In this document: one piece after another, positions 34,782 through 44,048 of the stretch
Position numbering within the stretch: the first letter of the stretch is position 1
Layout: each line of letters starts with the position of its first letter
Assembly (NCBI RefSeq): GCF_017874715.1
Contig: NZ_JAGGLR010000013.1
Location: 124,001-188,000 of the forward strand
Origin: Streptomyces iranensis
Lineage (GTDB): Bacteria; Actinomycetota; Actinomycetes; Streptomycetales; Streptomycetaceae
DNA: 64,000 nt
Reading direction: 5' to 3'
The notes under the pieces: model-generated
Databases searched by the model: none
Told to the model about the DNA's origin: nothing
The model's input: the letters and a program-made list of their open reading frames with translations, nothing else
Position numbers and translations under genes: made by a program

Positions 34782-35891
34782 GTGAGTTCCCCAGACCGAG
34801 AAGTTCGCGCTGCGCGAAACGATACGGCCCGTACCACACGACGACCCGTCGTGGCGGTGACCGGTGCCGCCTCGGGCCCAGGTGCCCTGCTCACGCAGCG
34901 GCTCGCGGAGTCCGAAGAGGTCAAGCAGGTCCTGGCCATCGACGAGCGCCGCGGTGAGGTGACCGAGGCGCAGTGGCATGTGCTGGACGTCCGAGATCCG
35001 GCCATCGCCGAGAAGCTGCGCGGTGCCGACGTGGTGGTCCACCTCGCCGTCGACCTGGATCTGGGCACCGACCCCGCCGCCCGCACCGCCTACAACGTGC
35101 GCGGCACCCAGACGGTCTTGACGGCCGCCGCCGCGGCCGGGGTGCGCAGGGTGGTGCTGTGCACGTCCGCGATGGTCTACGGAGCGCTCCCCGACAACGC
35201 CGTGCCGCTCGCCGAGGACGCTGAGCTGCGGGCGACCGCCGAGGCCACCGGGGTCGGTGACCTCCTGGAGATCGAGCGGCTCGGGGAGCGCGCGCCGCGG
35301 GCGCATCCGGGGCTGAACGTGACCGTGGTGCGCCCGGCGCTCCTGGTCGGCGGCACGGACACCGCGCTCACTCGCTACTTCGAGTCACCAAGGCTGCTGG
35401 TCGTCGCCGGATCCCGTCCCACCTGGCAGTTCTGCCATATGGACGACCTGGTCGGTGCGCTGGAGTACGCCGCCCTGGAGAAGGTCGAGGGCGAGCTGGC
35501 GGTCGGGTGCGAGGGCTGGCTGGAGCAGGAGGAGGTCGAGGAGCTGTCCGGGATCCGGCGCATGGAGCTGCCCTCGGCGGTCGCCCTGGGCGCCGCCTCC
35601 CGGCTGCACCGGCTCGGTCTGACGCCGTCCCCGGCGGGCGATCTCGCGTACACGATGCACCCCTGGGCGGTCAGCGGCAGCAGGCTGCACGCGGCGGGCT
35701 GGCGGCCGTGCTGGACCAACGAGGAGGTCCTGGCGGAGCTGCTGGAGGAGGTCGCCGGCCGCCATACGGTCGCGGGGCGGCGTCTCGGCCGTAAGGACGC
35801 CACGACGCTCGGCGCCGCGGGCGCGACCGTGGCCCTGGTGGGCACCGCGGCGATCGTGCGCCGCGCCCGTAAGGCGCGCCGCCGGGCCTGA
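34782..35891 (+). CDS. NAD-dependent epimerase/SDR with C-terminal membrane anchor
   Basis: 369 residues. Extended SDR fold with an atypical nucleotide loop (TGAASGPGALL), DVRDPAIAE, NVRGTQTVL and CTSAMVYG. The usual YxxxK is not evident, so activity may be altered. The last 40 residues hold one hydrophobic segment (LGAAGATVALVGTAAIV) and a poly-Arg end, suggesting membrane attachment with the catalytic domain in the cytosol. GTG 34782 has GGAGAC 5 nt upstream. Confidence 0.8.
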   Translation: MSSPDREVRAARNDTARTTRRPVVAVTGAASGPGALLTQRLAESEEVKQVLAIDERRGEVTEAQWHVLDVRDPAIAEKLRGADVVVHLAVDLDLGTDPAARTAYNVRGTQTVLTAAAAAGVRRVVLCTSAMVYGALPDNAVPLAEDAELRATAEATGVGDLLEIERLGERAPRAHPGLNVTVVRPALLVGGTDTALTRYFESPRLLVVAGSRPTWQFCHMDDLVGALEYAALEKVEGELAVGCEGWLEQEEVEELSGIRRMELPSAVALGAASRLHRLGLTPSPAGDLAYTMHPWAVSGSRLHAAGWRPCWTNEEVLAELLEEVAGRHTVAGRRLGRKDATTLGAAGATVALVGTAAIVRRARKARRRA

Positions 35892-35984
35892 GGCGAGAGG
35901 CCCTGGAAGGTGTTTTCCGGGATCCGGTAGTCCGGTGGCTCCATTGATTCCCTGAGGGCGGGACGGTACGGCACGATGGACGAC

Positions 35985-36443
35985 ATGGCACATTCGTACG
36001 ATCACCCCGGCGAGCTCGCGGCCGCCCACCCCATCCGGCTGCTCGCCGTCCGTGACACGCCCCTGTCCGTGGACGAGGTGTTCGGGGCGGTGGGCGATGC
36101 CGCGGCGGGCGGTACGGCGCTGTTCGTGGGCACCGTGCGCAACCACGACGGAGGCGCGGAGGTCGGTGCCCTCGGCTACTCCGCGCACCCGACCGCCGAG
36201 GCCGAGCTGCGCCGGGTGGCCGAGAAGGTCGTGGCCGACTTCCCGGTGCGCGCGCTGGCCGCCGTGCACCGGGTGGGCGATCTGGTGATCGGCGATCTGG
36301 CCGTGGTGGTGGCGGTCTCCTGCCCGCACCGCGCGGAGGCGTTCGCGGCCTGCCGCCGGCTGATCGACGACCTCAAGAGCGAGGTCCCGATCTGGAAGCA
36401 CCAGACGTTCGCCGACGGCACCGAGGAATGGGTGGGTGCTTAA
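35985..36443 (+). CDS. moaE: Molybdopterin synthase catalytic subunit MoaE
   Basis: 152 residues. MoaE signatures: FVGTVRNHDGG, AVHRVGDL, VAVSCPHRAEAFAAC and the catalytic-lysine motif VPIWKHQ near the end. It transfers sulfur from MoaD thiocarboxylate to precursor Z to form molybdopterin; MoeZ, also in this window, charges MoaD. ATG 35985 was preferred over 35976 because homologues begin MA and the upstream TTGATT (35944) and TACGGC/CACGAT elements put a transcription start close to it; no Shine-Dalgarno is present. Confidence 0.9.
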   Translation: MAHSYDHPGELAAAHPIRLLAVRDTPLSVDEVFGAVGDAAAGGTALFVGTVRNHDGGAEVGALGYSAHPTAEAELRRVAEKVVADFPVRALAAVHRVGDLVIGDLAVVVAVSCPHRAEAFAACRRLIDDLKSEVPIWKHQTFADGTEEWVGA

Positions 36444-36515
36444 GGGGAATGCGCATGCGCATGGGGGCACGGAAGGGTGTACTCCGCTTGCGTAACCCCC
36501 ACCCTGCCGTAAGCG

Positions 36516-36544
36516 TTGACCTGGCAGAGGATTAATCTGCTCAT
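36516..36544 (+). promoter_or_regulatory. Probable promoter of the small membrane protein gene
   Basis: TTGACC (36516-36521), 17 bp, GCTCAT (36539-36544). The -10 is weak, but the -35 is close to consensus and no better pair is nearby. Confidence 0.45.
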
Positions 36545-36551
36545 CTGTCAG

Positions 36552-36576
36552 TCGCGGTCCTGAACCGCGATTTTTC
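36552..36576 (+). terminator. Intrinsic-terminator-like hairpin in a 5' leader
   Basis: Stem TCGCGGT/ACCGCGA (7 bp, 5-nt loop) followed by TTTTTC, only 20 nt before the start codon of the small membrane protein. It begins at about the predicted transcription start, so it is either an attenuator or a 5' stabilising hairpin. It could also terminate moaE read-through. Confidence 0.6.
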
Positions 36577-36595
36577 AAGGGGTCGGGAGGCTGCT

Positions 36596-36778
36596 GTGGC
36601 TGCGCTTCTCTGGTTGCTGATTCCGTTGTTCGCGGCGATAGGCGCGGCGATATACGCCGGCATAGCCGCCCGAGCCGGTAAACGGAAGTCCGGGGGGGAT
36701 GTAGCCGAGCTGGCCGGATACGCCCGCTTCCGCGAAGCGATGGAGCGCCGGCCTTCCGATTCGGACGCCGCGGCCTGA
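36596..36778 (+). CDS. Small single-pass membrane protein
   Basis: 60 residues. N-terminal transmembrane segment (LLWLLIPLFAAIGAAIYAGI) followed by basic AGKRKSGG and a soluble helical tail ending in a YARFREAMER segment. GTG 36596 has GGGAGG 6 nt upstream. No function known. It sits between moaE and the PDZ-Lon protease gene in a common direction and is preceded by a U-tract hairpin. Confidence 0.75.
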   Translation: MAALLWLLIPLFAAIGAAIYAGIAARAGKRKSGGDVAELAGYARFREAMERRPSDSDAAA

Positions 36779-36858
36779 GGCCGCCGCCCCGTCCGCGCCG
36801 CCCCTCGTACGGACGGCCCCGACGGTGGACTGACAGGCGCGTCCCGTACTGTCGTTCC

Positions 36859-37953
36859 ATGCCACGCCGCACTGCGACGATGCTCGCCTCCCTTCTGATG
36901 CTGATCGCGCTGCTGTGCGCCGGAGTGCTGATCCCGGTGCCGTACGCGGAGATGTCGCCCGGACCGACGTACAACACCCTGGGTGAGCACAACGGAGAGT
37001 GCGTGCTGCAGATCTCCGGCCGCAAGAACTGTGAGACCGCCGGCGGGCATCTGAACATGACCACGGTCCGGGTCACCGGCTCCGAGTACCGGATGAACCT
37101 CGTGGAGGCCGTCTACGGCTGGCTGGCGCACGATGACGTGGTCGTGCCGCACAGCACCCTCTACCCGGACGACAAGACCCCGGACCAGGTGGACCAGCAG
37201 AACGCCGAGGAGTTCACCCAGTCCCAGGAGTCCGCCAAGGTCGCGGCGTTGCGGGCGCTGAAGAAGCCGGTCACCGCGCATGTCATCGTCGGCGCCGTCC
37301 AGAAGGGCGCCCCGGCCCAGGGCAAGCTGCACGCGGGCGATGTGATCAAGTCGGTGGACGGCACGGCGGTGCGCGAGCCCGACGACGTGGCCAAGCTGGT
37401 CACCAAGCACAAGCCGGGCCAGAAGGTGGTCTTCTCGGTCGTCCCGGCCAAGAACGTGGCGGCGGCGGAGAAGAGCGGCAAGCAGCCCACCGGCGAGGAG
37501 CGCGTCACGATCACCACCACGAAGGCGGACAAGGGCCCGTCCCGTGCCATCGTGGGCATCCAGGCCGGGATCGACTACACCTTCCCGTTCCGGATCGACA
37601 TCAAGCTGGCGGACGTGGGCGGGCCGAGCGCCGGTCTGATGTTCGCGCTGGGGATCGTGGACCGGCTCTCGCCCGGCGATCTCACCGGCGGGAAGTTCAT
37701 CGCGGGCACCGGGACGATCGACGACAAGGGCACGGTCGGCCCGATCGGCGGCATCGAGATGAAGACGATCGGCGCGCGCGAGGCGGGCGCCCGCTACTTC
37801 CTCACGCCCAAGGAGAACTGCGCGGCCGCCGCCAAGGACGTGCCGAGCGGGCTGCGGCTGGTCAAGGTGCACACGATCGACGACGCCCTTACGGCGCTCG
37901 GGAAGATCCGTAAGGGGGACACCGCCGGTCTGCCGAAGTGCACGACGGGCTGA
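36859..37953 (+). CDS. PDZ and Lon-type (S16) membrane protease, YlbL family
   Basis: 364 residues. One N-terminal transmembrane anchor (about 8-26), a PDZ domain (about 145-220, GAPAQGKLHAGDVI), then a Lon-protease domain with nucleophile in GGPSAGL and catalytic Lys in GGIEMKTIGA. It therefore acts at the outer membrane face. An orthologue lies next to UPF0182 in mycobacteria, as here. Substrates unknown. Confidence 0.9.
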   Translation: MPRRTATMLASLLMLIALLCAGVLIPVPYAEMSPGPTYNTLGEHNGECVLQISGRKNCETAGGHLNMTTVRVTGSEYRMNLVEAVYGWLAHDDVVVPHSTLYPDDKTPDQVDQQNAEEFTQSQESAKVAALRALKKPVTAHVIVGAVQKGAPAQGKLHAGDVIKSVDGTAVREPDDVAKLVTKHKPGQKVVFSVVPAKNVAAAEKSGKQPTGEERVTITTTKADKGPSRAIVGIQAGIDYTFPFRIDIKLADVGGPSAGLMFALGIVDRLSPGDLTGGKFIAGTGTIDDKGTVGPIGGIEMKTIGAREAGARYFLTPKENCAAAAKDVPSGLRLVKVHTIDDALTALGKIRKGDTAGLPKCTTG

Positions 37954-37960
37954 GCGGCGC

Positions 37961-37991
37961 CCCCGTTGCGGGGACCCCCGTTACGGGGGTC
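37961..37991. terminator. Paired terminator hairpins
   Basis: Two adjacent short hairpins, CCCCGTTGCGGGG and GACCCCCGTTACGGGGGTC (8-bp stem), between the convergent PDZ-Lon and PPA1309 genes. Confidence 0.65.
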
Positions 37992-38003
37992 GGATCGCGG
38001 CGG

Positions 38004-38567
38004 TCAGTCGGTGGCGAAGGTGGCGGCGAGCGCTTCCGCCAGGCCCGGCACCAGACCGGCCCCGGTGAGCACCTCGGTCGGGGAGTCCTTCTCCCGCAGC
38101 CGCAGCGCCGACTCGCGCGCGCCGTCCCGCAACACGGCCACGGTCATCCGGACCTCCTGGCGGTCCGGGTGGTCGGCGACCCACGTGGCCAGCGCCGCGT
38201 CGTCCAGGCCCTCGGGCACGGAGCTCTCGGCGGACGGCGGCAGCATCTGCCGCTCCACGGTCAGGGCGCAGCCGGTCACCGCGTCCGGCCAGGCGATGGT
38301 GGCGAGGAACTCGTCCAGCGGGGCGCCGGAGGGCAGCTCGTCCTGCTCGATGGGGGTCAGGGAGGCGATCTTCTCGCCGCCCTCGTCAAGGCCGAGCTGA
38401 GCGGCGAGGCCGGGCTCCTCGGTGCGCAGCCGGGCGGTGTCGACAAGGGCGAAGAGCCGGGCGGGCTGGTCCCAGCCGAGCCCCGAGGCGTACTCGTCGA
38501 TTTCGAGTACGGCGCGGGTCAGTGGATTCGAGGCCAGCGGGTCGGTGCCGGGGGTTGCGTTGGACAT
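38004..38567 (-). CDS. PPA1309 family protein
   Basis: 187 residues, acidic, cytosolic, with EYASGLGWDQPARLFALVDT near the N-terminus and RQEVRMTVAVLRDG in the C-terminal half, matching the actinobacterial PPA1309 family. Biochemical role unknown. It is divergent from the UPF0182 gene, from which it is separated by about 120 bp, an arrangement also conserved in other actinobacteria. Confidence 0.85.
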   Translation of the reverse strand: MSNATPGTDPLASNPLTRAVLEIDEYASGLGWDQPARLFALVDTARLRTEEPGLAAQLGLDEGGEKIASLTPIEQDELPSGAPLDEFLATIAWPDAVTGCALTVERQMLPPSAESSVPEGLDDAALATWVADHPDRQEVRMTVAVLRDGARESALRLREKDSPTEVLTGAGLVPGLAEALAATFATD

Positions 38568-38600
38568 GGTTCATATCGTGCCCTGTTCGGACCCGGAAAC

Positions 38601-38627
38601 GGGAACTGAGTAAAGCCTGAGTAAGTT
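38601..38627 (+). promoter_or_regulatory. ECF-type (SigR-like) promoter for the UPF0182 gene
   Basis: GGGAAC (38601-38606), 18-nt spacer, GTT (38625-38627). It differs from the SigR consensus only in the last -35 base (C for T). It would give a leader of about 55 nt. Confidence 0.5.
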
Positions 38628-38689
38628 GCAACAGGTGGGCCCTGGAGTTCAGGGTTCCTCAATCGACAGCGAACTTCGAGGTGCGCACC

Positions 38690-41650
38690 TTGGCTTTCCA
38701 GATGCCGGACCGCGGCGGAGGCCCGACAGGGCCGCGGGTGAGAGTCGGCCGTCCGTCCCGGCGTGCCAGGACCCTGCTCATGACCCTGGGCGTGCTGGCC
38801 GTGTTGGCCATGCTCTTTGTCATGTTTGCCGGATTTTGGACGGATTGGCTCTGGTATCGCTCGCTTCATTACTCTTCCGTCTTCAGTACCACCCTGAAGA
38901 CGAAGATCGGGCTGTTCTTCGTCTTCGGTGTGCTGATGGCCACGGCCGTCGGGATCAACATCTGGCTGGCCCATCGGCTGCGGCCGCCGCTCAGCGCGAT
39001 GTCCATGGAGCAGCAGAGCCTGGACCGCTACCGGATGGGCATCGCCCCGTTCAAGAAGTGGGTGCTGCTCGCGGTCACCGCCCTGGTGGGGCTGATCGCG
39101 GGCGCCTCGGCGGCCGGTCAGTGGCGCATCTGGCTGCTGTGGGTCAACGGGGTGCCGTTCGGGCAGAAGGACCCGCAGTTCCACAAGGACGTGGCCTTCT
39201 ACGCCTTCGATCTGCCCTGGTACCGCTTCCTGCTGAGCTTCGGCTTCGCGGCCACGGTGCTCTCGCTGATCGCCGCCGCCCTGGTGCACTACCTCTACGG
39301 GGGTCTGCGGGTCACCAGCCCCGGCGCCCGCGCGACCGCCGCGGCCACCGGCCATCTGTCGGTGCTGCTGGGTGTCTTCGTGGCGCTCAAGGCGGTGGCG
39401 TACTGGCTGGACCGTTACGGCCTCGCGGTGAAGTCCAGCGACTTCAAGGCGACGGGCAACTGGACGGGTCTGCGCTATGTGGACGCCAACGCCTATCTGC
39501 CCGCGAAGACGATCCTGTTCTGCATCGCGGCGATCTGCGCGGTGCTCTTCTTCGCCACGCTGTGGCGGCGCACCTGGCAGCTGCCGGTCATCGGCTTCGG
39601 GCTCATGGTGCTGTCGGCGATCCTGATCGGCGGGCTCTACCCGGCGATCGTCCAGAAGTTCCAGGTCCAGCCGAACGAGCAGGCCAAGGAGGCGCCGTAC
39701 ATCCAGAAGAACATCGAGGCCACGCGCAAGGCGTACGGCATCGATGACTCCAAGGTGGCGGACTACTCCGGCAAGAACGACAGCGACGGCGGCGGCGAGA
39801 AGCTCCGTAAGGACGCCAATACGACGGCCAGTTACCGGCTGATCGACCCCAGCGTCATCTCGCCGACCTTCCAGCAGCTCCAGCAGGAGCGCAAGTACTA
39901 CCAGTTCCCCTCGACGCTCGACGTCGACCGCTACAAGGGCGCCGACGGCAAGGATCAGGACACCGTCGTCGGTGTGCGCGAGCTGAACCTCAACGGCATC
40001 CCCAAGCGGAACTGGATCAACGACCACTTCACCTACACCCATGGCTACGGCATGGTGGCGGCGAAGGGCACCACGACGGACCCCAACGCGGACCCGGCCG
40101 GCTCGCCGGACTTCACCGAGTCCGGGCTGCCCACCAAGGGCTCCAGCGGCGGCGGTGTCGGCACATACAAGCAACAGGTCTACTACGGCGAGAAGACCGA
40201 CCAGTACTCGATAGTCGGTGGCCCCCAGAAGGAGCTCGACTACGAGAAGAACGGCGAGCGGACCACCAGCTACAAGGGCAAGAGCGGGGTCAGTCTCTCC
40301 AACCCGGTCAACCGCGCCGCCTACGCGGTGGCGTTCGGCGAGCCCCAGATCCTCTACTCGGGCGCGATCGGGGACGGTTCGCGGATCCTGTACAACCGCA
40401 CCCCCAAGGAGCGCGTCGAGAAGGTCGCCCCCTGGCTGACCATCGACGGTGACGCCTATCCGGCCGTGGTCCATGGCCGGATCAAGTGGATCGTGGACGC
40501 CTACACCACGACCAACGGCTATCCGTACGCCTCGCGGACGACCCTGGGCGACAGCACGGCCGACTCGCTGAGCGACGGGGACCGCTCGGTGGTCGCGCAG
40601 CAGAACAAGGTCAACTACATCCGCAACTCGGTCAAGGCGACCGTGGACGCCTATGACGGCACCGTCAAGCTCTACGAGTGGGACTCCAAGGACCCGGTCC
40701 TGAAGACCTGGGAGAAGGCGTTCCCGGGCACGGTCGAGCCCAAGGAGAAGATCAGCGGTGAGCTGATGGAGCATCTGCGGTATCCGCAGGACCTGTTCAA
40801 GGTCCAGCGCGAGCTGCTGACCCGCTACCACGTCACCGACCCCACGCAGTTCTACAGCGGCAGTGACGCCTGGCAGGTGCCCGAGGACCCGACCCACAAG
40901 GACGGGAACGCGGTTCCGCCGTACTACCTGAGCATGAGGATGCCCGATCAGAAGGGGCAGACGTTCTCGCTGACGACGACCTTCACCCCCAACGGGCGTC
41001 CCAACCTGGGGGCGTTCATGTCGATCGACGCGGATGCCAACAGTAAGGACTACGGCACGATAAGACTGCTGAAGGTCACCTCCAACGTGCCCGGTCCACA
41101 ACAGGTGCAGAGCGAGCTCAACGGTGATCCGGAGGTCGCCGAGTTCGTCCGGAACCTGAGAGGCACCGACTCCGACATCGAGTACGGCAATCTGCTCACC
41201 GTGCCACTGGACAACGGCTTCCTCTATATCGAGCCGGTCTACGCCCGCGGTGGCAGCGCCAACTACCCGCTGCTGAAGAAGGTCGGCGTCTCCTACGGCA
41301 AGGAGACGGTCTTCAAGGACACCCTGGGCGAGGCCCTGGACGCCGTCTTCGGCGAGTCGTCCGAACAGCGGCCACCGGGAGACGGCGGGCAGGAAGAGCC
41401 GCCGTCGAACTCCAACCCGACGGTGAAGGAGGCCCTCAAGGACGCCTCGGACGCCTATCAGGACGCCCAGGACGCCCTCCAGAAGCAGCCGCAGGACTGG
41501 GAGGCGTACGGCAGGGCCCAGGAGGATCTGAAGGACGCGCTGGACCGCGCCGCCAAGGCGGAGAACAAGGCGGCCGGCGACAAGGGGCAGCAGCAGAACC
41601 AGCCACGGAGTCAGAGCGCCGGCGGCGGTTCCGACAAGAAGGGCGGCTGA
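38690..41650 (+). CDS. UPF0182 family large membrane protein
   Basis: About 986 residues. About seven N-terminal transmembrane segments (to about 320), including FWTDWLWYRS and the LPWYRFLL loop characteristic of UPF0182, then a large extracytoplasmic domain (about 330-890) and a Gln/Ala/Asp-rich C-terminal coil and tail. Role unknown in any organism I can name. The TTG at 38690 has GAGG 8 nt upstream and gives MAFQMPDRGG; GTG 38681 or ATG 38702 are alternatives. A SigR-like promoter lies 60 nt upstream. Confidence 0.88.
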   Translation: MAFQMPDRGGGPTGPRVRVGRPSRRARTLLMTLGVLAVLAMLFVMFAGFWTDWLWYRSLHYSSVFSTTLKTKIGLFFVFGVLMATAVGINIWLAHRLRPPLSAMSMEQQSLDRYRMGIAPFKKWVLLAVTALVGLIAGASAAGQWRIWLLWVNGVPFGQKDPQFHKDVAFYAFDLPWYRFLLSFGFAATVLSLIAAALVHYLYGGLRVTSPGARATAAATGHLSVLLGVFVALKAVAYWLDRYGLAVKSSDFKATGNWTGLRYVDANAYLPAKTILFCIAAICAVLFFATLWRRTWQLPVIGFGLMVLSAILIGGLYPAIVQKFQVQPNEQAKEAPYIQKNIEATRKAYGIDDSKVADYSGKNDSDGGGEKLRKDANTTASYRLIDPSVISPTFQQLQQERKYYQFPSTLDVDRYKGADGKDQDTVVGVRELNLNGIPKRNWINDHFTYTHGYGMVAAKGTTTDPNADPAGSPDFTESGLPTKGSSGGGVGTYKQQVYYGEKTDQYSIVGGPQKELDYEKNGERTTSYKGKSGVSLSNPVNRAAYAVAFGEPQILYSGAIGDGSRILYNRTPKERVEKVAPWLTIDGDAYPAVVHGRIKWIVDAYTTTNGYPYASRTTLGDSTADSLSDGDRSVVAQQNKVNYIRNSVKATVDAYDGTVKLYEWDSKDPVLKTWEKAFPGTVEPKEKISGELMEHLRYPQDLFKVQRELLTRYHVTDPTQFYSGSDAWQVPEDPTHKDGNAVPPYYLSMRMPDQKGQTFSLTTTFTPNGRPNLGAFMSIDADANSKDYGTIRLLKVTSNVPGPQQVQSELNGDPEVAEFVRNLRGTDSDIEYGNLLTVPLDNGFLYIEPVYARGGSANYPLLKKVGVSYGKETVFKDTLGEALDAVFGESSEQRPPGDGGQEEPPSNSNPTVKEALKDASDAYQDAQDALQKQPQDWEAYGRAQEDLKDALDRAAKAENKAAGDKGQQQNQPRSQSAGGGSDKKGG

Positions 41651-41718
41651 CCCTTACGACCTGCGAGAACGGCCGGGCGGCCGACCCCTCGCGCCGTGGT
41701 ACGGTGGTTGCACCACGG

Positions 41719-41792
41719 CGCGGGGTGGAGCAGCTCGGTAGCTCGCTGGGCTCATAACCCAGAGGTCGCAGGTTCAAATCCTGTCCCCGCTA
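41719..41792 (+). tRNA. Initiator tRNA-fMet (CAU), first copy
   Basis: 74-nt cloverleaf: acceptor CGCGGGG paired with CCCCGC, C1 facing U72 (the unpaired first position that marks initiators), D-loop AGCTCGGTAGCTC, anticodon CAT in GGG-CTCATAA-CCC (three G-C pairs, also initiator-specific), T-arm GGTTCAAATCC. CCA is not encoded here (the next bases are CTG). TACGGT 14 nt upstream can serve as a -10. Confidence 0.95.
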
Positions 41793-41802
41793 CTGATACA
41801 CC

Positions 41803-41830
41803 AGGCCCGGATCCGCAAGGATCCGGGCCT
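41803..41830 (+). terminator. Terminator of first tRNA-fMet
   Basis: Perfect 12-bp stem AGGCCCGGATCC/GGATCCGGGCCT, 4-nt loop, then CGTTGTGTGTTGT. Confidence 0.85.
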
Positions 41831-41973
41831 CGTTGTGTGTTGTATGAGCGTCCACTCGGGGAATGCGGATACAAGCGTTTGGGTTGTCTCTCTGTGGGCA
41901 TGTCGACAAAACGCTGAAGTGACCTCCTCGGCTGCGGTATACCAGGTGTACGCCGGACGCGGGTGATGCCACG

Positions 41974-43821
41974 ATGGGATTTATGGGGGACAGGGTCAGT
42001 CTGTTGGAGACAGGGCGTTTTGCGCACGCGCACGACGATGCCGAGGAGGAGACGCGGCACCGTCGTGCCGCCGAGGCCGGTGACACCGCCGCGATGAGCG
42101 CGCTCGGCGCGCTGCTGCTGCGCCGTGGCGACCTCGATGGCGCCGAACCGCATCTGCGGGGAGCCACCGCGGCGGGCGATCGCGCCGCCGCCAACAACCT
42201 CGGCGTTCTGCTGCACCAGCGCGGCTATGCCGACGAGGCGGCCGGCTGGTGGCGCATAGCCGCCGTCGCCGGATCCCCCGCCGCGGCCCATGCCCTGGGC
42301 CGCCATCACCGCGAGCGGGGAGACGAGCCCGCCGCCGAGTACTGGCTGCGCCAGTCCGCCGAGTCCGGCCACACCCTGGGCGCGTACGCGCTGGGCGATC
42401 TGCTGGAGCACCGCAGCGACATCGGGGCCGAGCGCTGGTTCCGTACGGCCGCCGAGCGCGGCCACCGCGAGGCCGCGTACCGCCTCGCCCGCATCCTCGA
42501 CGACCGCGGCGACGAGGGGGACGAGCCGGCGGCCGAGCGCCGCCGTGGCGCCGACGGGGGCGACCGGGAGGAGGCCGAGCAGTGGTACCGGCAGGCCGCC
42601 GCGCGCGGCCACCGGCGCGCCGCCCTCCACCTCGGCACGCTGCTGGAGAAGCGCGGTGAGACCAAGGAGGCCGGGCGCTGGTACCTGATGTCCGCCAAGG
42701 ACGGCGAGGCCCGTGCCGCCTGCGCGCTGGGCTTCCTGCTGCGTGACGCGGGCGACACCGACAGCGCCGCCGTCTGGTGGCACCGGGCGGCCCAGGACGG
42801 CGACGGCAACGCGGCCAACGCGCTGGGCGCGCTCCACGCCGACCGTGGCGAGACCCAGACCGCCGAGCGCTGGTACCGCGCCGCGCTCGACGCCGGGGAC
42901 ATCAACGGCGCCTACAACCTCGGGCTGCTCTGCGCCGAGCAGGGCCGCACGGCCCAGGCCGAGCAGTGGTACCGCCGCGCGGCCTACGCGGGCCACCGCG
43001 AGGCCGCCAACGCCGTAGCCGTGATGCTGCTCCAGCGCGGCGACGCGGCGGGCGCCGAGCCGTGGTTCTCCAAGGCGGCCGAGGCGGGCAGCGTCGACGC
43101 CGCGTTCAACCTGGGGATCCTGCACGCGGGCCGGGGCGAGGACCGGGCGGCCCGGCAGTGGTACGAGCGGGCCGCCGCCGCCGGGCACACCGAGGCCGCG
43201 CTGCAGGTCGGCCTCGCCCTGCAGCGGGAGGGCGACCTCCAGGGCGCCGAGCGCCATCTGCGCTGCGCCGCGGGCGGCGGCAGCGCCGAGGGCGCCTTCC
43301 GGCTGGCCGCGCTGCTGGACCGCTCCTCGGTCGGCGGCGACCCGGCGACCGGCACCGGCTTCGGCAACTCGTCCGGGACCCGCTTCCCGACCCCGCCGCC
43401 GGACGACGGCTCCGGGCCGCACGTCCCCGAGTACGAGGAGTGGTACGAGCGCGCCGCGCGGCAGGGCCACCGGCGGGCCCAGGTGCGGGTGGGCATGTTC
43501 GCGGCCGCGCGCGGCGATGTGGTCGAGGCCGCGCGCTGGTACCGCATGGCCGCCGAGGCGGGCAGCAGCAACGGCGCGTTCAACCTGGGGCTGCTGCTGG
43601 CCCGGGAGGGCAGCGAGCCGGAGGCCGCCCTGTGGTGGACGCGTGCCGCCGAGTCGGGGCACGGGCGGGCCGCGCTGCGGCTCGCGCTGCTCGCGGCCCG
43701 TCGCGGGGCGCTCGCCGAGGGGCAGCGGTGGTGTGCGCGGGCGGTCGAGCTGGGGCCGGCGGAGGTCGCCGAGCGCGCGGCCCGGCTGCGAGAGGCGCTC
43801 CAGCAGGAGCTCACGGCCTGA
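41974..43821 (+). CDS. Sel1-like/TPR repeat protein
   Basis: 615 residues made almost wholly of about 15 Sel1-type helical repeats of 33-36 residues (pattern A..WYR.AA..GH..AA..LG.L...RG...AE). A disordered Gly/Pro linker (about 455-485) breaks the array. Such solenoids bind proteins; no enzymatic domain is present. There is no signal peptide, so it is cytosolic. Start is ATG 41974 or 41983; no strong Shine-Dalgarno marks either. The gene lies between two copies of the initiator tRNA gene. Confidence 0.85.
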   Translation: MGFMGDRVSLLETGRFAHAHDDAEEETRHRRAAEAGDTAAMSALGALLLRRGDLDGAEPHLRGATAAGDRAAANNLGVLLHQRGYADEAAGWWRIAAVAGSPAAAHALGRHHRERGDEPAAEYWLRQSAESGHTLGAYALGDLLEHRSDIGAERWFRTAAERGHREAAYRLARILDDRGDEGDEPAAERRRGADGGDREEAEQWYRQAAARGHRRAALHLGTLLEKRGETKEAGRWYLMSAKDGEARAACALGFLLRDAGDTDSAAVWWHRAAQDGDGNAANALGALHADRGETQTAERWYRAALDAGDINGAYNLGLLCAEQGRTAQAEQWYRRAAYAGHREAANAVAVMLLQRGDAAGAEPWFSKAAEAGSVDAAFNLGILHAGRGEDRAARQWYERAAAAGHTEAALQVGLALQREGDLQGAERHLRCAAGGGSAEGAFRLAALLDRSSVGGDPATGTGFGNSSGTRFPTPPPDDGSGPHVPEYEEWYERAARQGHRRAQVRVGMFAAARGDVVEAARWYRMAAEAGSSNGAFNLGLLLAREGSEPEAALWWTRAAESGHGRAALRLALLAARRGALAEGQRWCARAVELGPAEVAERAARLREALQQELTA

Positions 43822-44005
43822 GTGCTCAAGCTGAGCGCTCCGCCTGGGCGTTCCGCTGGAAGTGCCCCGACCTGCCGTCGATCGTCCGCGGCGCCGTCGT
43901 GGCTGATCGCCGTCGTGGCTGATCGCGCCCACGCATCGGAGCCGCACGTCGGCACGGCCCCGCGCCCCTTCAGGGCCCCACCGGCGGGGCCCCTCGGTAA
44001 CCAGT

Positions 44006-44035
44006 TTGCTCCTGCTGGCCACCCCGGGTTAAGGT
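44006..44035 (+). promoter_or_regulatory. Promoter of second tRNA-fMet
   Basis: TTGCTC (44006-44011), 18 bp, TAAGGT (44030-44035), 13 nt before the mature 5' end. Confidence 0.65.
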
Positions 44036-44048
44036 TGCTACACAACGG

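Noticed and set aside
36446..36480. SigR-type promoter after moaE
   Set aside because: GGGGAAT occurs, but there is no GTT at 18 nt; the region instead holds a GCGCATGCGC-type palindrome.
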